This document shows positions 17,696-27,075 of a stretch of 64,000 nucleotides of DNA, in pieces. The stretch's first letter is position 1; the number at the start of each line of letters is the position of its first letter. The stretch is from Bradyrhizobium betae (lineage in GTDB: Bacteria; Pseudomonadota; Alphaproteobacteria; Rhizobiales; Xanthobacteraceae). A model generated the notes under the pieces. It saw nothing but the letters and a program-made list of their open reading frames with translations. It ran no database searches and was not told the DNA's origin. Where the stretch lies: positions 186,001-250,000 of the forward strand of contig NZ_MZXW01000041.1 in NCBI RefSeq assembly GCF_004123905.1, written 5' to 3'. The translations under genes and the position numbers were made by a program.

Positions 17696-18118
17696 ATGCC
17701 GACCGCAGCCGAGATCATCGCGCGCCTTGAACTCCGCCCGCATCCCGAAGGCGGGCACTATCGCGAGACGTTTCGCGACCAGACCACGGACGCCAATGGC
17801 CGATCGCGTTCGACGCTGATCTATTTCCTGCTCGCCCGTGGCGAGCGCTCGCACTGGCACCGCATCGATGCAGTCGAGAGCTGGCACTATTACGCCGGCA
17901 GCCCGCTGACGCTTCGCATCGCCCATGACGGCTGCTCGCAGCACGAGGTACGGCTCGGCACGGACCTGCTGGGTGGCGAACGACCGCAGGGAATCGTGCC
18001 GGCAAATGCCTGGCAGATGGCGGAGACCACGGGCGAGTGGACCCTGGTCGGCTGCACGGTCGCACCCGCCTTCGAGTTCGCAAAATTCGAGCTCGCGCCG
18101 AAGGGCTGGGAACCTTAG
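17696..18118 (+). CDS. Cupin-fold protein, DUF985 family
   Basis: A 140-residue protein of the DUF985 (Cupin_5) family. Conserved stretches are LRPHPEGGHYRETFRD, STLIYFLLARGERSHWHRIDAVESWHYYAGSPL and the late GCTVAPAFEFAKFELA. The histidines in SHWHRIDAVE could bind metal. The reaction is unknown. It follows gloB closely and may be co-transcribed with it. Its stop is 4 bases from the stop of the convergent EamA gene. Confidence 0.87.
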   Translation: MPTAAEIIARLELRPHPEGGHYRETFRDQTTDANGRSRSTLIYFLLARGERSHWHRIDAVESWHYYAGSPLTLRIAHDGCSQHEVRLGTDLLGGERPQGIVPANAWQMAETTGEWTLVGCTVAPAFEFAKFELAPKGWEP

Positions 18119-18122
18119 CGCC

Positions 18123-18992
18123 TCACCGCTTCCTCAACAGCATGTCTTTCGCCGCGATCAGACCGCCGCCGGCGATCAGGATCGCGGCGATGGCGATGTT
18201 GGCGCTGGCTTTGGCAAAACCGGCGGCGATGAGGAAGCCGGTCGAGAGCAGCGGCGTCGCATAGGAGGCGGCGCCGAGCACGCGGATGTCGCCGCGCTTC
18301 ATGCCGACGTCCCAGGCGTAGAAGGCGGCCCCCACAGGCCCAATTCCGAGCGCGATGACCGAAAACCATTGCAGCGTCGTCTCCGGCCATACCGTGGTTT
18401 CAAGCACGCCGTGCATCAGCGCGGCGAGCATTGAGGTGGCGAGGCAGAAGCCCGCGACCGCGTCGGTCGGCACCGCTTTCAATCGGCGCGACAGCACCGA
18501 ATAGGTCGCCCAGACGAAGGCGGCGATGAAGGCCGCGATCAATCCCGGCACCGCTCCAGCTGCGAAGCCGGAAGTATTGCCGGCAAACAGCAGCACAGTG
18601 CCAACGAGGCCGAGCACAGCGCCGATGATGTGATGCATGGCGAGCCGCTCGCCCGGCAGGAAGGACGAGAACAGCACGATCAGGAGCGGCCAGAGGTAAT
18701 TCAACAGGCCGGCTTCGGCCGGCGGCGCGAAGCGCAGCGCCAGAAAATACAGCGCATGATAGCCGAACAGGCCGCCGACGCCGACCGCCCAGACGACCAG
18801 CGGCTGGCGCAGGCTCTTTGCCGCCTCACCGCGGCCGATCCAGGTGAGAAGGCCGACGAGACCGCCAATCGCAAAGGTCATCGCGGCGAGCTGGAATGCC
18901 GGGATCTTCCCGGTCGCCACCGTCATCACTGACAGCAGCGACCACATCAGGATCGCGGTCAATCCGATCAATGTGGCGGTGCGCGGGGTCAT
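18123..18992 (-). CDS. EamA/DMT-superfamily membrane transporter 2
   Basis: A 289-residue membrane protein with ten predicted hydrophobic segments in two EamA repeats (for example LIGLTAILMWSLLSVMTV near the start and NIAIAAILIAGGGLIAA near the end). It resembles the YddG-type aromatic amino-acid or metabolite exporters (MWSLLSVMTVATGKIPAFQLAAM is reminiscent), but the substrate cannot be fixed. It is not closely related to the EamA protein at 6312-7211. It is followed upstream by a short palindrome and then by phaB on the same strand. Confidence 0.85.
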   Translation of the reverse strand: MTPRTATLIGLTAILMWSLLSVMTVATGKIPAFQLAAMTFAIGGLVGLLTWIGRGEAAKSLRQPLVVWAVGVGGLFGYHALYFLALRFAPPAEAGLLNYLWPLLIVLFSSFLPGERLAMHHIIGAVLGLVGTVLLFAGNTSGFAAGAVPGLIAAFIAAFVWATYSVLSRRLKAVPTDAVAGFCLATSMLAALMHGVLETTVWPETTLQWFSVIALGIGPVGAAFYAWDVGMKRGDIRVLGAASYATPLLSTGFLIAAGFAKASANIAIAAILIAGGGLIAAKDMLLRKR

Positions 18993-19018
18993 GAATCACA
19001 AGGGCTCTGAGGACGCTT

Positions 19019-19041
19019 ATGCCCGGCACGAGGCCGGGCAT
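19019..19041. repeat. Short GC-rich palindrome downstream of phaB
   Basis: A 9-bp perfect stem (atgcccggc with gccgggcat, loop acgag) lies 54 bases beyond the phaB stop. It resembles one arm of the 'atgcccgggc' repeat family and may act as the phaB transcript end, though no T-run follows on that strand. Confidence 0.5.
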
Positions 19042-19094
19042 TTGCGTCTTCACTATCGCCTTGTCCCGCCTGAAGCTACAGGCTTGACGTCACA

Positions 19095-19820
19095 TCAGGC
19101 GTGATACTGGCCGCCATTGATGGTCAGCGTCGATCCCGTGATGAAGCCGGCCTCGTCGGCGGCCAGGAACACGACCGCGCGCGCGATTTCCTCGGGCTCG
19201 CCGAGCCGGTTGACCGGGATCTGCGGGATCACGTTCTTCTCCAGAACGTCCTTCGGCACGGCCTGCACCATCTCGGTGTTGATGTAGCCCGGCGCGATCG
19301 CATTGACGGTGATCCCGCCCTTGGCATTCTCGATCGCCAGCGCCTTGGTGAAACCGATGTCGCCGGCCTTGGCCGCGGAATAGTTGACCTGGCCAAACTG
19401 CCCCTTCTGGCCGTTGATCGACGAGATCGAGATGACGCGGCCGAACTTGCGCGCGCGCATGCCCTCGATCACCTGGCGCGTCATGTTGAACAGCGACCCG
19501 AGATTGGTGTTGATGACGGCGTTCCACTGCTCGAGCGTCATCTTGTGGAAGGCGGTGTCGCGGGTGATGCCGGCATTGTTGACCAGCACGTCGACGGGAC
19601 CGAGATCGGCCTCGACCTTCTTCACGCCTTCCGCGCAGGCATCGAAATTGCTGACGTCCCATTTATAGACGGCGATGCCGGTCTCGGCCTTGAACTTCTC
19701 CGCCGCCGCATCGTTGCCGGCATAGCTCGCCGCGACCTTGTAGCCGGCCGCCTTCAGCGCCTTGCTGATCGCAGCTCCGATGCCACGCGTACCACCCGTC
19801 ACTAATGCAACTCGTGCCAT
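19095..19820 (-). CDS. phaB: Acetoacetyl-CoA reductase (NADPH)
   Basis: A 241-residue short-chain dehydrogenase that reduces acetoacetyl-CoA to (R)-3-hydroxybutyryl-CoA for polyhydroxybutyrate synthesis. The cofactor motif TGGTRGIG is at 8-15, NNAG is at about 84-87, the catalytic Ser is in ISSINGQKGQFGQ and the Tyr-x3-Lys is in VNYSAAKAG. The GQKGQFGQVNYSAAKAG context is diagnostic for PhaB rather than FabG. It lies downstream of phaA on the same strand, with an intrinsic terminator in the 240-base gap between them, so it may also have its own promoter. Confidence 0.95.
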   Translation of the reverse strand: MARVALVTGGTRGIGAAISKALKAAGYKVAASYAGNDAAAEKFKAETGIAVYKWDVSNFDACAEGVKKVEADLGPVDVLVNNAGITRDTAFHKMTLEQWNAVINTNLGSLFNMTRQVIEGMRARKFGRVISISSINGQKGQFGQVNYSAAKAGDIGFTKALAIENAKGGITVNAIAPGYINTEMVQAVPKDVLEKNVIPQIPVNRLGEPEEIARAVVFLAADEAGFITGSTLTINGGQYHA

Positions 19821-19904
19821 ATCGTATTCCTTCCCTTGGACTCGTCGGACGTTTCTGAGTGATCGTTTTTAATGGGGGATTATGCGGTTGGTTTGACGGA
19901 CATC

Positions 19905-19938
19905 AAGAACAAAACGCCCGGCGTTGAGCCGGGCGTTT
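19905..19938 (-). terminator. Intrinsic terminator between phaA and phaB
   Basis: A perfect 11-bp stem (19912-19922 with 19928-19938, 5-base loop) is followed on the minus strand by ttgttctt. It lies about 120 bases after the phaA stop and before phaB, so it should end or weaken the phaA transcript. Confidence 0.75.
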
Positions 19939-20060
19939 GTATTTAGTCGAGGCTTGCGCGGTTGCGAAGAATATATGATTTGCAACCGCCGCCTTTTTAA
20001 TCGCGTGCAACGCACTCACCGACGTGTGCAGCGCACCCGTCAGCTACACGTCAGCTGTCT

Positions 20061-21239
<1,179 letters not shown>

Positions 21240-21553
21240 GGGCATCTCCTGAGGGCTTGAGGTTCTGAAAAGGGGCGGGCGGGCACTGGGAAACAGCCCG
21301 TCAGTCTCGTCCGGCATCCTGTTAACGTCATTGCGGCATGTCAATCGGCCCGTGACCAAATCCATCCCGCAGCGCATTCAAAATAGCGTTCTTGGCGATT
21401 TCGCAAGCAGGTTTTTGCTGTGCAATTAACCGTGCCGCACAAAACGGTAGCGTGAGCCCTTTGAAAATGCTTATTTTGTTGCGTTGCGTACTCTTCCCGC
21501 CCTGCGGCATTGCCCGGCAGGTTCCCGTTCTCAGCGTTTGCAAGTGAGAGCCC
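21240..21553. promoter_or_regulatory. Divergent phaA-phaR control region with candidate PhaR sites
   Basis: The 314 bases between phaA and phaR hold no gene. An inverted repeat ttgc-tgt-gcaa is at 21415-21425, and further TGC/GCA-rich palindromic pieces (ctgcggcattgcccggcag near 21501) lie closer to phaR. PhaR proteins of alphaproteobacteria bind such TGC-rich inverted repeats, so these are reasonable operators. No promoter boxes are assigned. Confidence 0.45.
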
Positions 21554-22150
21554 ATGGCGAAATCAGACCAACCCACCACGATCAAGAAATACGCGAACCG
21601 CCGGCTCTATAACACCGGAACGAGCACCTACGTGACGCTGGAAGACCTCGCCGCCATGGTCAAGGACGGCGAAGATTTCCTGGTCTACGATGCCAAATCC
21701 GGTGACGACATCACCCGCTCCGTGCTCGCCCAGATCATCTTCGAGCAAGAGAACAAGGCCGGCCAGAACCTGTTGCCGACCACCTTCCTGCGCCAGCTGA
21801 TCCGCTTCTACGGCGACAGCATGCAGATGGTGGTGCCGAAATATCTGGAGCAGTCGATCGCGACGCTGACCCAGGAGCAGGAGAAGTTCCGCAAGCAGAT
21901 CGCCAACTCGCTTTCGGGCACGCCCTTTGCGCCGCTGGAGGAACAGGTCCGCCGCAACATGGAGCTGTTCCAGCAGACCTTCTCGATGTTCAAGCCGTTT
22001 GCCCCTGGCGCAGTCCGCCCGGCGACCAGCCCGGAGCCTGAGCCCGATGCGACCACCACTGCGCCGGCGGACAGCAACATCGACGACCTGCGCCAGCAGA
22101 TGAAGGAGATGCAGGAGCGCCTCGAGAAGATGTCGAAGAAGGACGAGTAG
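21554..22150 (+). CDS. phaR: Polyhydroxyalkanoate synthesis repressor PhaR
   Basis: A 198-residue regulator of polymer accumulation. The N-terminal PHB_acc_N DNA-binding domain (about 8-70) opens with TIKKYANRRLYNTGTSTYVTLEDLAAMVKDGEDFLVYDAKSGDDITRSVLAQII, the family signature. A polymer-binding PHB_acc region follows (LRQLIRFYGDSMQMVVPKYLEQSI), then an Ala/Pro-rich linker and a C-terminal coiled coil (LRQQMKEMQERLEKMSKK). PhaR binds DNA until polymer or granules titrate it away, which then releases phasin and synthesis genes. It is divergent from phaA. Confidence 0.95.
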   Translation: MAKSDQPTTIKKYANRRLYNTGTSTYVTLEDLAAMVKDGEDFLVYDAKSGDDITRSVLAQIIFEQENKAGQNLLPTTFLRQLIRFYGDSMQMVVPKYLEQSIATLTQEQEKFRKQIANSLSGTPFAPLEEQVRRNMELFQQTFSMFKPFAPGAVRPATSPEPEPDATTTAPADSNIDDLRQQMKEMQERLEKMSKKDE

Positions 22151-22168
22151 CACTTTTCATCTGCACCG

Positions 22169-22189
22169 GCGCCCGCCTGCCGCGGGCGC
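22169..22189 (+). terminator. GC-rich hairpin after phaR (weak terminator)
   Basis: An 8-bp perfect stem gcgcccgc with gcgggcgc and a 5-base loop begins 19 bases after the phaR stop. No T-run follows, so termination is only suggested. Confidence 0.4.
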
Positions 22190-22221
22190 GTCCTCGGCCG
22201 CTTTGCCCGACTGCCTCCTCG

Positions 22222-22300
22222 TCGTCATTGCGAGCAGCGAAGCAATCCAGAATTTTCCGCGGGACGACCCTGGATTGCTTCGCTGCGCTCGCAATGACGG
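22222..22300. repeat. Inverted repeat of the 'gtcattgcgag' family
   Basis: The two arms gtcattgcgagcagcgaagc and its near complement gcttcgctgcgctcgcaatg enclose about 35 bases, and the arms continue into aatccag/ctggatt. This is a common dispersed repeat of bradyrhizobial genomes. It lies between the convergent ends of phaR and the aminotransferase gene. Confidence 0.75.
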
Positions 22301-22321
22301 AGTTCGCGGAGAGAGTGGCGC

Positions 22322-23209
22322 CTACGCCGCCAGCTTCACCGCATGCGCAAAGTCCCAATAGAGCTTTCGCGCTTTGGTGTAGAGCGGGCCCGGCTTCAGC
22401 TCGCGCTCGTCGATGCGGATCACCGGCGCGACCTTGGCGAAATTGCCCGTAGAAAAAATCTCGTCGGCAGCGAGAAAATCGGCATAGCGCAGCGTCTTCT
22501 CGACCACGGTGACGCCGTCGCCGCGTAGCAGGTTGATCACGCGCTGCCGCGTGATGCCGTTCAGGAACGTGCCGTTCGGCGCCGGCGTGAAGACCACGCC
22601 GTCTTTCGCCATGAACACGTTGGAATTACCGAACTCCGCGACATTGCCGAGCATGTCGAGCATCAGAGCGTTCTGGAAGCCGCGCGAGGCGGCCTCCGCC
22701 AGCGCGCGCGAATTGTTTGGATAGAGGCAGGCGGCCTTGGCCTCGACCGGCGCGCATTCGGCGGTCGGCCTGCGGAACGGCGACAGCGTGATCGCGTTGC
22801 CGACGGGCTTTGGCATCGGCGCCTCGTAGATGCACAGGCACCAATTGGTGGTCTCGGGGTCGAACAGCACGCCGCCGCCCGAACCGTTCTGAGCCCAGTA
22901 CATCGGACGGATATAGAGATCGGCATTCGCCGCAAAGCGCGCGATGCCTTCATTCGCAAGCGTGAGCCAAGTGCCGGCATCGACCACCGGCTTCAGGCCG
23001 AAATTGATTGCGGATTGATTGGCGCGGGCGACATGACGGTCGAGATCGGGTGCGACGCCTTCGAACGCGCGGGCGCCGTCGAACACGACCGAGCCGAGCC
23101 AAGCCGCATGCGTGCGCGGGCCCATGATCGGCACATTGCCGTCGTGCCATTTGCCTTCGAAGAAGGTCCAGCTCGGCGAATATTCGATCGGCTTCCTGAT
23201 CTCGGCCAT
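22322..23209 (-). CDS. ilvE: Branched-chain amino acid aminotransferase (class IV PLP)
   Basis: A 295-residue class IV aminotransferase that interconverts Val, Leu and Ile with their keto acids, using PLP. The Schiff-base Lys is in VEAKAACLYPNNSRALAEA, and GNVAEFGNSNVFMAKDGVVFTPAPNGTFLNGITRQRVINLL is the phosphate-binding segment. The class can also include D-amino acid transferases or aminodeoxychorismate lyases, so IlvE is the best but not the only reading. I used the ATG at 23209; upstream codons to 23491 overlap the divergent gene and are not conserved. Its stop lies next to the repeat at 22222. Confidence 0.86.
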   Translation of the reverse strand: MAEIRKPIEYSPSWTFFEGKWHDGNVPIMGPRTHAAWLGSVVFDGARAFEGVAPDLDRHVARANQSAINFGLKPVVDAGTWLTLANEGIARFAANADLYIRPMYWAQNGSGGGVLFDPETTNWCLCIYEAPMPKPVGNAITLSPFRRPTAECAPVEAKAACLYPNNSRALAEAASRGFQNALMLDMLGNVAEFGNSNVFMAKDGVVFTPAPNGTFLNGITRQRVINLLRGDGVTVVEKTLRYADFLAADEIFSTGNFAKVAPVIRIDERELKPGPLYTKARKLYWDFAHAVKLAA

Positions 23210-23328
23210 GACCGGCCTCCCGTTGGCGTGACGCCGCATTATAGCGGCACTATTGGTCGCAATTTCTAAATGATTCCCTGCGGGGGGATGGTGAGTTATC
23301 CTCTCCCGCAAGGAGACAGGGAAGCGCC

Positions 23329-24264
23329 ATGCCGCTCGATCCGCTCGCAAAGCGTTTGTTGACCATGATGGCTGCGGCCGGGCCGCAGGCGCGGAGCCGG
23401 CCGAGCGTGGAGGCACGGCGGCAGTCGCTGGCGAAACTGATGCAGTTCGCGCGCACTGATGCGCCCGACGTGAGGACGTCCGACGGCACAATGCCCGGCC
23501 CTGGCGGCGAGTTGCCCTATCGTCTCTACGCGCCCGCTTCTGCCGGAGAACGCGCGCCGGGCTTCGTGTTCTTTCACGGCGGCGGACTCGTTGCCGGCAG
23601 CGTTACCACGCACGACCGCATCGCGGCGGCGCTGGCGCATGTGACCGGCTGCCGGCTCGTCTCGGTCGAGTACCGGCTCGCGCCCGAGCACAAATATCCC
23701 GCCGCCGTGGACGACGCGATCGCCGCCACCGAATGGGTGGCGCGCGAAGCTTCCTCCCTCGGTATCGATGCCGAACGTCTCGTGGTCGGCGGCGATTCCG
23801 CCGGCGCGACGCTCGCTGCGATCGTGTGCCAGGAGGCGGCGCAGACCGCCGGCCTCTCGATCGTCGCGCAATGCCTGATCTGCCCGGTGCTGGATTTCGA
23901 GGAGACCTCGCCGTCGCGCGAAGAATTCGCCGAAGGCCATCTGATCGACCGCGTCACGATCGAAGCCGATCTCGCCGACTATCTGCCCGAGGGGCTGGAT
24001 GCCGCCGCCCCCCGCATCTCGCCACTGCGCGCGACGCGGCTCGCGGGCCTGCCGACCGCCATCATCCACACCGCCGAGTTCGACCCGATGCGCGACGAAG
24101 GCAATGCCTACGCGCGCAAGCTGCTCGCCGCGGGCGTCGCGGTCGAGCATGTCTGCCATGACGGCATGGTCCACAATTTCCACGCCATGGGGGCGATCCT
24201 GCCGCAGGCGCAGCTCGTGCTGTCCCAGATCGGCGAGCAGGTGCGGCGGGCGGTGGAGAGGTAA
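23329..24264 (+). CDS. Alpha/beta hydrolase, hormone-sensitive-lipase family esterase
   Basis: A 311-residue cytoplasmic esterase of the HSL (family IV) type. The oxyanion motif HGGG is in FFHGGGLVAGSV, the nucleophile Ser is in GGDSAGATLA, the Asp is in AEFDPMRDEG, and the final His is in MVHNFHAMG. EYRLAPEHKYPAAVDDAI is a family hallmark. It likely cleaves short-chain acyl esters; the natural substrate is unknown. It is divergent from ilvE with about 120 bases between the starts and is convergent with a small exported protein. Confidence 0.88.
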   Translation: MPLDPLAKRLLTMMAAAGPQARSRPSVEARRQSLAKLMQFARTDAPDVRTSDGTMPGPGGELPYRLYAPASAGERAPGFVFFHGGGLVAGSVTTHDRIAAALAHVTGCRLVSVEYRLAPEHKYPAAVDDAIAATEWVAREASSLGIDAERLVVGGDSAGATLAAIVCQEAAQTAGLSIVAQCLICPVLDFEETSPSREEFAEGHLIDRVTIEADLADYLPEGLDAAAPRISPLRATRLAGLPTAIIHTAEFDPMRDEGNAYARKLLAAGVAVEHVCHDGMVHNFHAMGAILPQAQLVLSQIGEQVRRAVER

Positions 24265-24273
24265 AGGCGCAAA

Positions 24274-24522
24274 TCACACACGGGCGCCGAGCACGGCCCT
24301 TGCGGCCACCACATATTCAGGCCAATGCGCGTCCGCATAACGCTCGGCCTGCCGTACGCAGATGATGTCGGGCGCATGCGCCGCGGCAATCGTGCGCGCG
24401 AAGCGCTCTTCGGCGACCGTCACGTCACCAGGTTCGGGCGACGGCACGCTAGCCGCCACAGCGGCCGGAGCAATAGCGAGGCCCGCCAGACCGGTGAGCA
24501 GGATGCGGCGTGACGTGTTCAT
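24274..24522 (-). CDS. Small exported protein with Tat-like signal
   Basis: An 82-residue protein. It begins MNTSRRILLTGLAGLAIAPAAVAA, a signal peptide with a twin-arginine pair and an AVAA cleavage site near residue 24. The mature part of about 58 residues has one Cys and no domain I recognise. A good ribosome site (ggaagga) precedes the ATG, which supports a real gene. It is 10 bases from the convergent esterase stop. Function is unknown. Confidence 0.65.
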   Translation of the reverse strand: MNTSRRILLTGLAGLAIAPAAVAASVPSPEPGDVTVAEERFARTIAAAHAPDIICVRQAERYADAHWPEYVVAARAVLGARV

Positions 24523-24806
24523 GGCGGTCGTCCTTCCATTGTTCGGCCTGCACTCTGGCCGGCGACTGTGTCCGTGCGATCACGGCAGGGTAACCGCGCA
24601 CATCCGCGCCGTCCATCGCTTGCGGATAGCGCTTGACCCGTCGCGCGATCACGTTCCATCCAACAACGGTTCCCGCCTCGGGGCGATTGCGCGTCAACCG
24701 ATTGTTAATCCTCACCCGAAAACTTCGATCGCGTTACATCGTCGCAAGGAACCTTGCGCGAAACTGGGCCGGCTTTTCGCATCGTGTTTCGCGTTGGAGG
24801 CTGCGA

Positions 24807-26390
24807 ATGTCCCGCTCGATCCCGGAACGGACGTTCCTTGCTGGGAAGATCTTCTTCAATTTCGGCCAGTCGTCGATCGATTGCGTCGTGCGTCGGCTGT
24901 CCGAGGAGGCTGCGACGCTCGAGATGGAGAGCGGCCTCGGCGTGCCCGAGCGATTCCAGCTCAGGCTCGCGGGACGCGAGGTTGTGACCTGTCGCGTGAC
25001 CTGGCGATCGGACCGTCAGGTCGGGGTCTCCTTCGCGCAACCGGGCAGAGTCGAGCGTCCAGTCAGCGAGGAGCGCGACCGCTCGTCCGACGCGCTGATG
25101 CGCGCCCAGATGCTGGCGCTGCGCGCCGCGCTCGATCATGTGCCGACCGGCATCGTGCTGCTCGACTCCCATCTCAGGGCCCGCCTGATCAACCGGTCGT
25201 TCCGTCAGATGTGGCGCCTGCCCGACCAGGTGGCCGACAGCAATCCATCCATTCTCACGCTACTTCATCATGGACGCGATACGGGAGCCTATGAGGTGCC
25301 GGACCCGGCCCTCGACGCGCTGGTGGCAGAACGTGTTCGCGTGATCGAGGCGGGTGATCCGACCCCGATCGATCTGCGCCGGACCAATGGCGATGTCGTA
25401 CGCGTGCAGGTCACACCGTTGCCCGACGGTGGGCGCATGCTGACCTATACGCCCGTCACGGACATCGTGCGCGCCTCCGACGAGCTGAAGCTGCTGCGCG
25501 ACGCGCTGGAGAATGTTCAGGATGGCGTCCTCCTGCTCGACTCCGATCTGCGCGCCAGCTTCATGAACCGGCGCATGCGGCGCTTTTGGGAGGTCAGCGA
25601 AGACGAGGCCGCAAGCCGGCCAGCCTATTCGTCGCTGGTGCGACGCATGCATCGCGCCAGCGCGCCCAATCTTCCGACGAGCGAGCTCACGAGATTTCCG
25701 GCGAGACGCGTCGACGAGGTCAAGGCCGGCGATCATGTACGCGACCTCCAGACGCCGGATGGACGGCGCATCAGGGCCCATTGCACCACCATGTCGAACG
25801 GCGGCCGCATGCTGACCTATGTCGACATTACCGACCTCACGCAAAAAGCCGCGATGCTGGAGACGCTCGCCACCACCGATCCGCTCACCGGCCTCTACAA
25901 CCGCCGCCACTTTCTCGAGTGCCTTGAAGCGGAATGGAGTCGCTTTCAGCGCTACTATCGCTCCGTCTCGGTGCTGATGCTCGACATCGACCATTTCAAG
26001 TCGGTCAACGATCGCTACGGCCATGCGGTGGGCGACGCCGCGATCAAGGCCGTTGCGGCCGCGTGCCTCGATGGCAAGCGCAAGTCGGACATCGTCGGCC
26101 GTCTCGGCGGCGAGGAGTTCGCCGTTCTCCTGCCCGAGACCAGCCTGTCGCGGGCGAGGACTGTCGCCGAGCGCATCCGCAAGCGCGTGATAAGCACGCA
26201 GGTCTTTGCCGACAAGGTGCAGTTCGGCCTCACCGTGAGCATCGGCATCGCAGAGGCCACCGTCAGCATGTCCGGCATCGACGCGCTGATGGGCGCGGCC
26301 GATCATGCGCTCTACCAGGCCAAGGCCGAAGGCCGCAATCGCTGCACCGCCTGGGTACCCGCGCCGCCCGCAAGCAAGGCGGCGGAATGA
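24807..26390 (+). CDS. PilZ-PAS-PAS-GGDEF diguanylate cyclase
   Basis: A 527-residue c-di-GMP synthase. An N-terminal PilZ-like domain (about 1-85) lacks the usual RxxxR and has Ala where the DxSxxG glycine should be, so it may not bind c-di-GMP. Two PAS domains follow, opening with LRAALDHVPTGIVLLDSHLR and LRDALENVQDGVLLLDSDLR. The GGDEF domain starts near 355, with the active motif GGEEF at 434-438 and an intact inhibitory site RKSD at 425-428. I used the ATG at 24807, which has a ggagg ribosome site; frame-open sequence upstream to 24633 has none. There is no membrane segment, so it is probably cytoplasmic and senses redox or a small ligand. Confidence 0.9.
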   Translation: MSRSIPERTFLAGKIFFNFGQSSIDCVVRRLSEEAATLEMESGLGVPERFQLRLAGREVVTCRVTWRSDRQVGVSFAQPGRVERPVSEERDRSSDALMRAQMLALRAALDHVPTGIVLLDSHLRARLINRSFRQMWRLPDQVADSNPSILTLLHHGRDTGAYEVPDPALDALVAERVRVIEAGDPTPIDLRRTNGDVVRVQVTPLPDGGRMLTYTPVTDIVRASDELKLLRDALENVQDGVLLLDSDLRASFMNRRMRRFWEVSEDEAASRPAYSSLVRRMHRASAPNLPTSELTRFPARRVDEVKAGDHVRDLQTPDGRRIRAHCTTMSNGGRMLTYVDITDLTQKAAMLETLATTDPLTGLYNRRHFLECLEAEWSRFQRYYRSVSVLMLDIDHFKSVNDRYGHAVGDAAIKAVAAACLDGKRKSDIVGRLGGEEFAVLLPETSLSRARTVAERIRKRVISTQVFADKVQFGLTVSIGIAEATVSMSGIDALMGAADHALYQAKAEGRNRCTAWVPAPPASKAAE

Positions 26391-26405
26391 GCGACGACGC
26401 AGCGC

Positions 26406-26966
26406 CTACTCCGGCACCGGCACATCGAAGGTGTTGAGCGTGACTGAGACCATGCAGTAGACGCCGACGAGATAGGACAGCTCGGCCGCGCCATGCTCGC
26501 CGAACTCCTTGACCGCCGCCCGATAGGTCAGCTCAGGCAGCACGCCGCCGCTCACCAGCGCCGAGGCCATGTCGTAAGCGACCGCTTCCTGCTTGGTGAG
26601 ATCCACCGGCCGCTGGCCGGCGACGATGGTCGCGAGCTTTTCGTCGGACAGACCGCGCTGCTCCGCGACCAGCACGTGGGCGTAGAGCTCATAGCCCGAA
26701 CGGAAATGCGAGCCCGTGACGAGGATCGCGACCTCGCGCACCGGCCCCGGCAGCAGTGGGTTCGACGCGATCGCCTTGACCAGCTCCCACACCGGCCCGC
26801 CGAAACGCGGCTCGCGGATCCAGGGATTCCACGGGCCGAGCAGCGCGCCGTCGTCGCGCATGTTCACGAAGCCCTTGAAGTGGTCCTTGATGCCGGCTTG
26901 CATGTCGTCATAGAGCGGCTTCTGTTCGGCACTCAGGTCTTTCGGATCGAGAATGGGAAGTCGCAC
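26406..26966 (-). CDS. Carboxymuconolactone decarboxylase (AhpD-like) family protein
   Basis: A 186-residue protein of the CMD/AhpD fold. The pattern VREVAILVTGSHFRSGYELYAHVLVAEQRGLSDEKLATI fits this family, but the CxxC redox pair of true AhpD is absent, so peroxidase activity is doubtful. The start is a GTG at 26966 with a strong gaggaga site 8 bases upstream, clearer than any ATG further up. It is separated from the diguanylate cyclase by 15 bases and converges with it. Role is unknown. Confidence 0.8.
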   Translation of the reverse strand: MRLPILDPKDLSAEQKPLYDDMQAGIKDHFKGFVNMRDDGALLGPWNPWIREPRFGGPVWELVKAIASNPLLPGPVREVAILVTGSHFRSGYELYAHVLVAEQRGLSDEKLATIVAGQRPVDLTKQEAVAYDMASALVSGGVLPELTYRAAVKEFGEHGAAELSYLVGVYCMVSVTLNTFDVPVPE

Positions 26967-27075
26967 GGCGGGATCTCCTCGTTGAGAAGCGAAGACGGTC
27001 GCCCGCATGCGTGCACATGGCAAGTGAAGTTGCCGTGACGACCGTGCCATTTTGTAAATCGCACGGCGACGTCAG

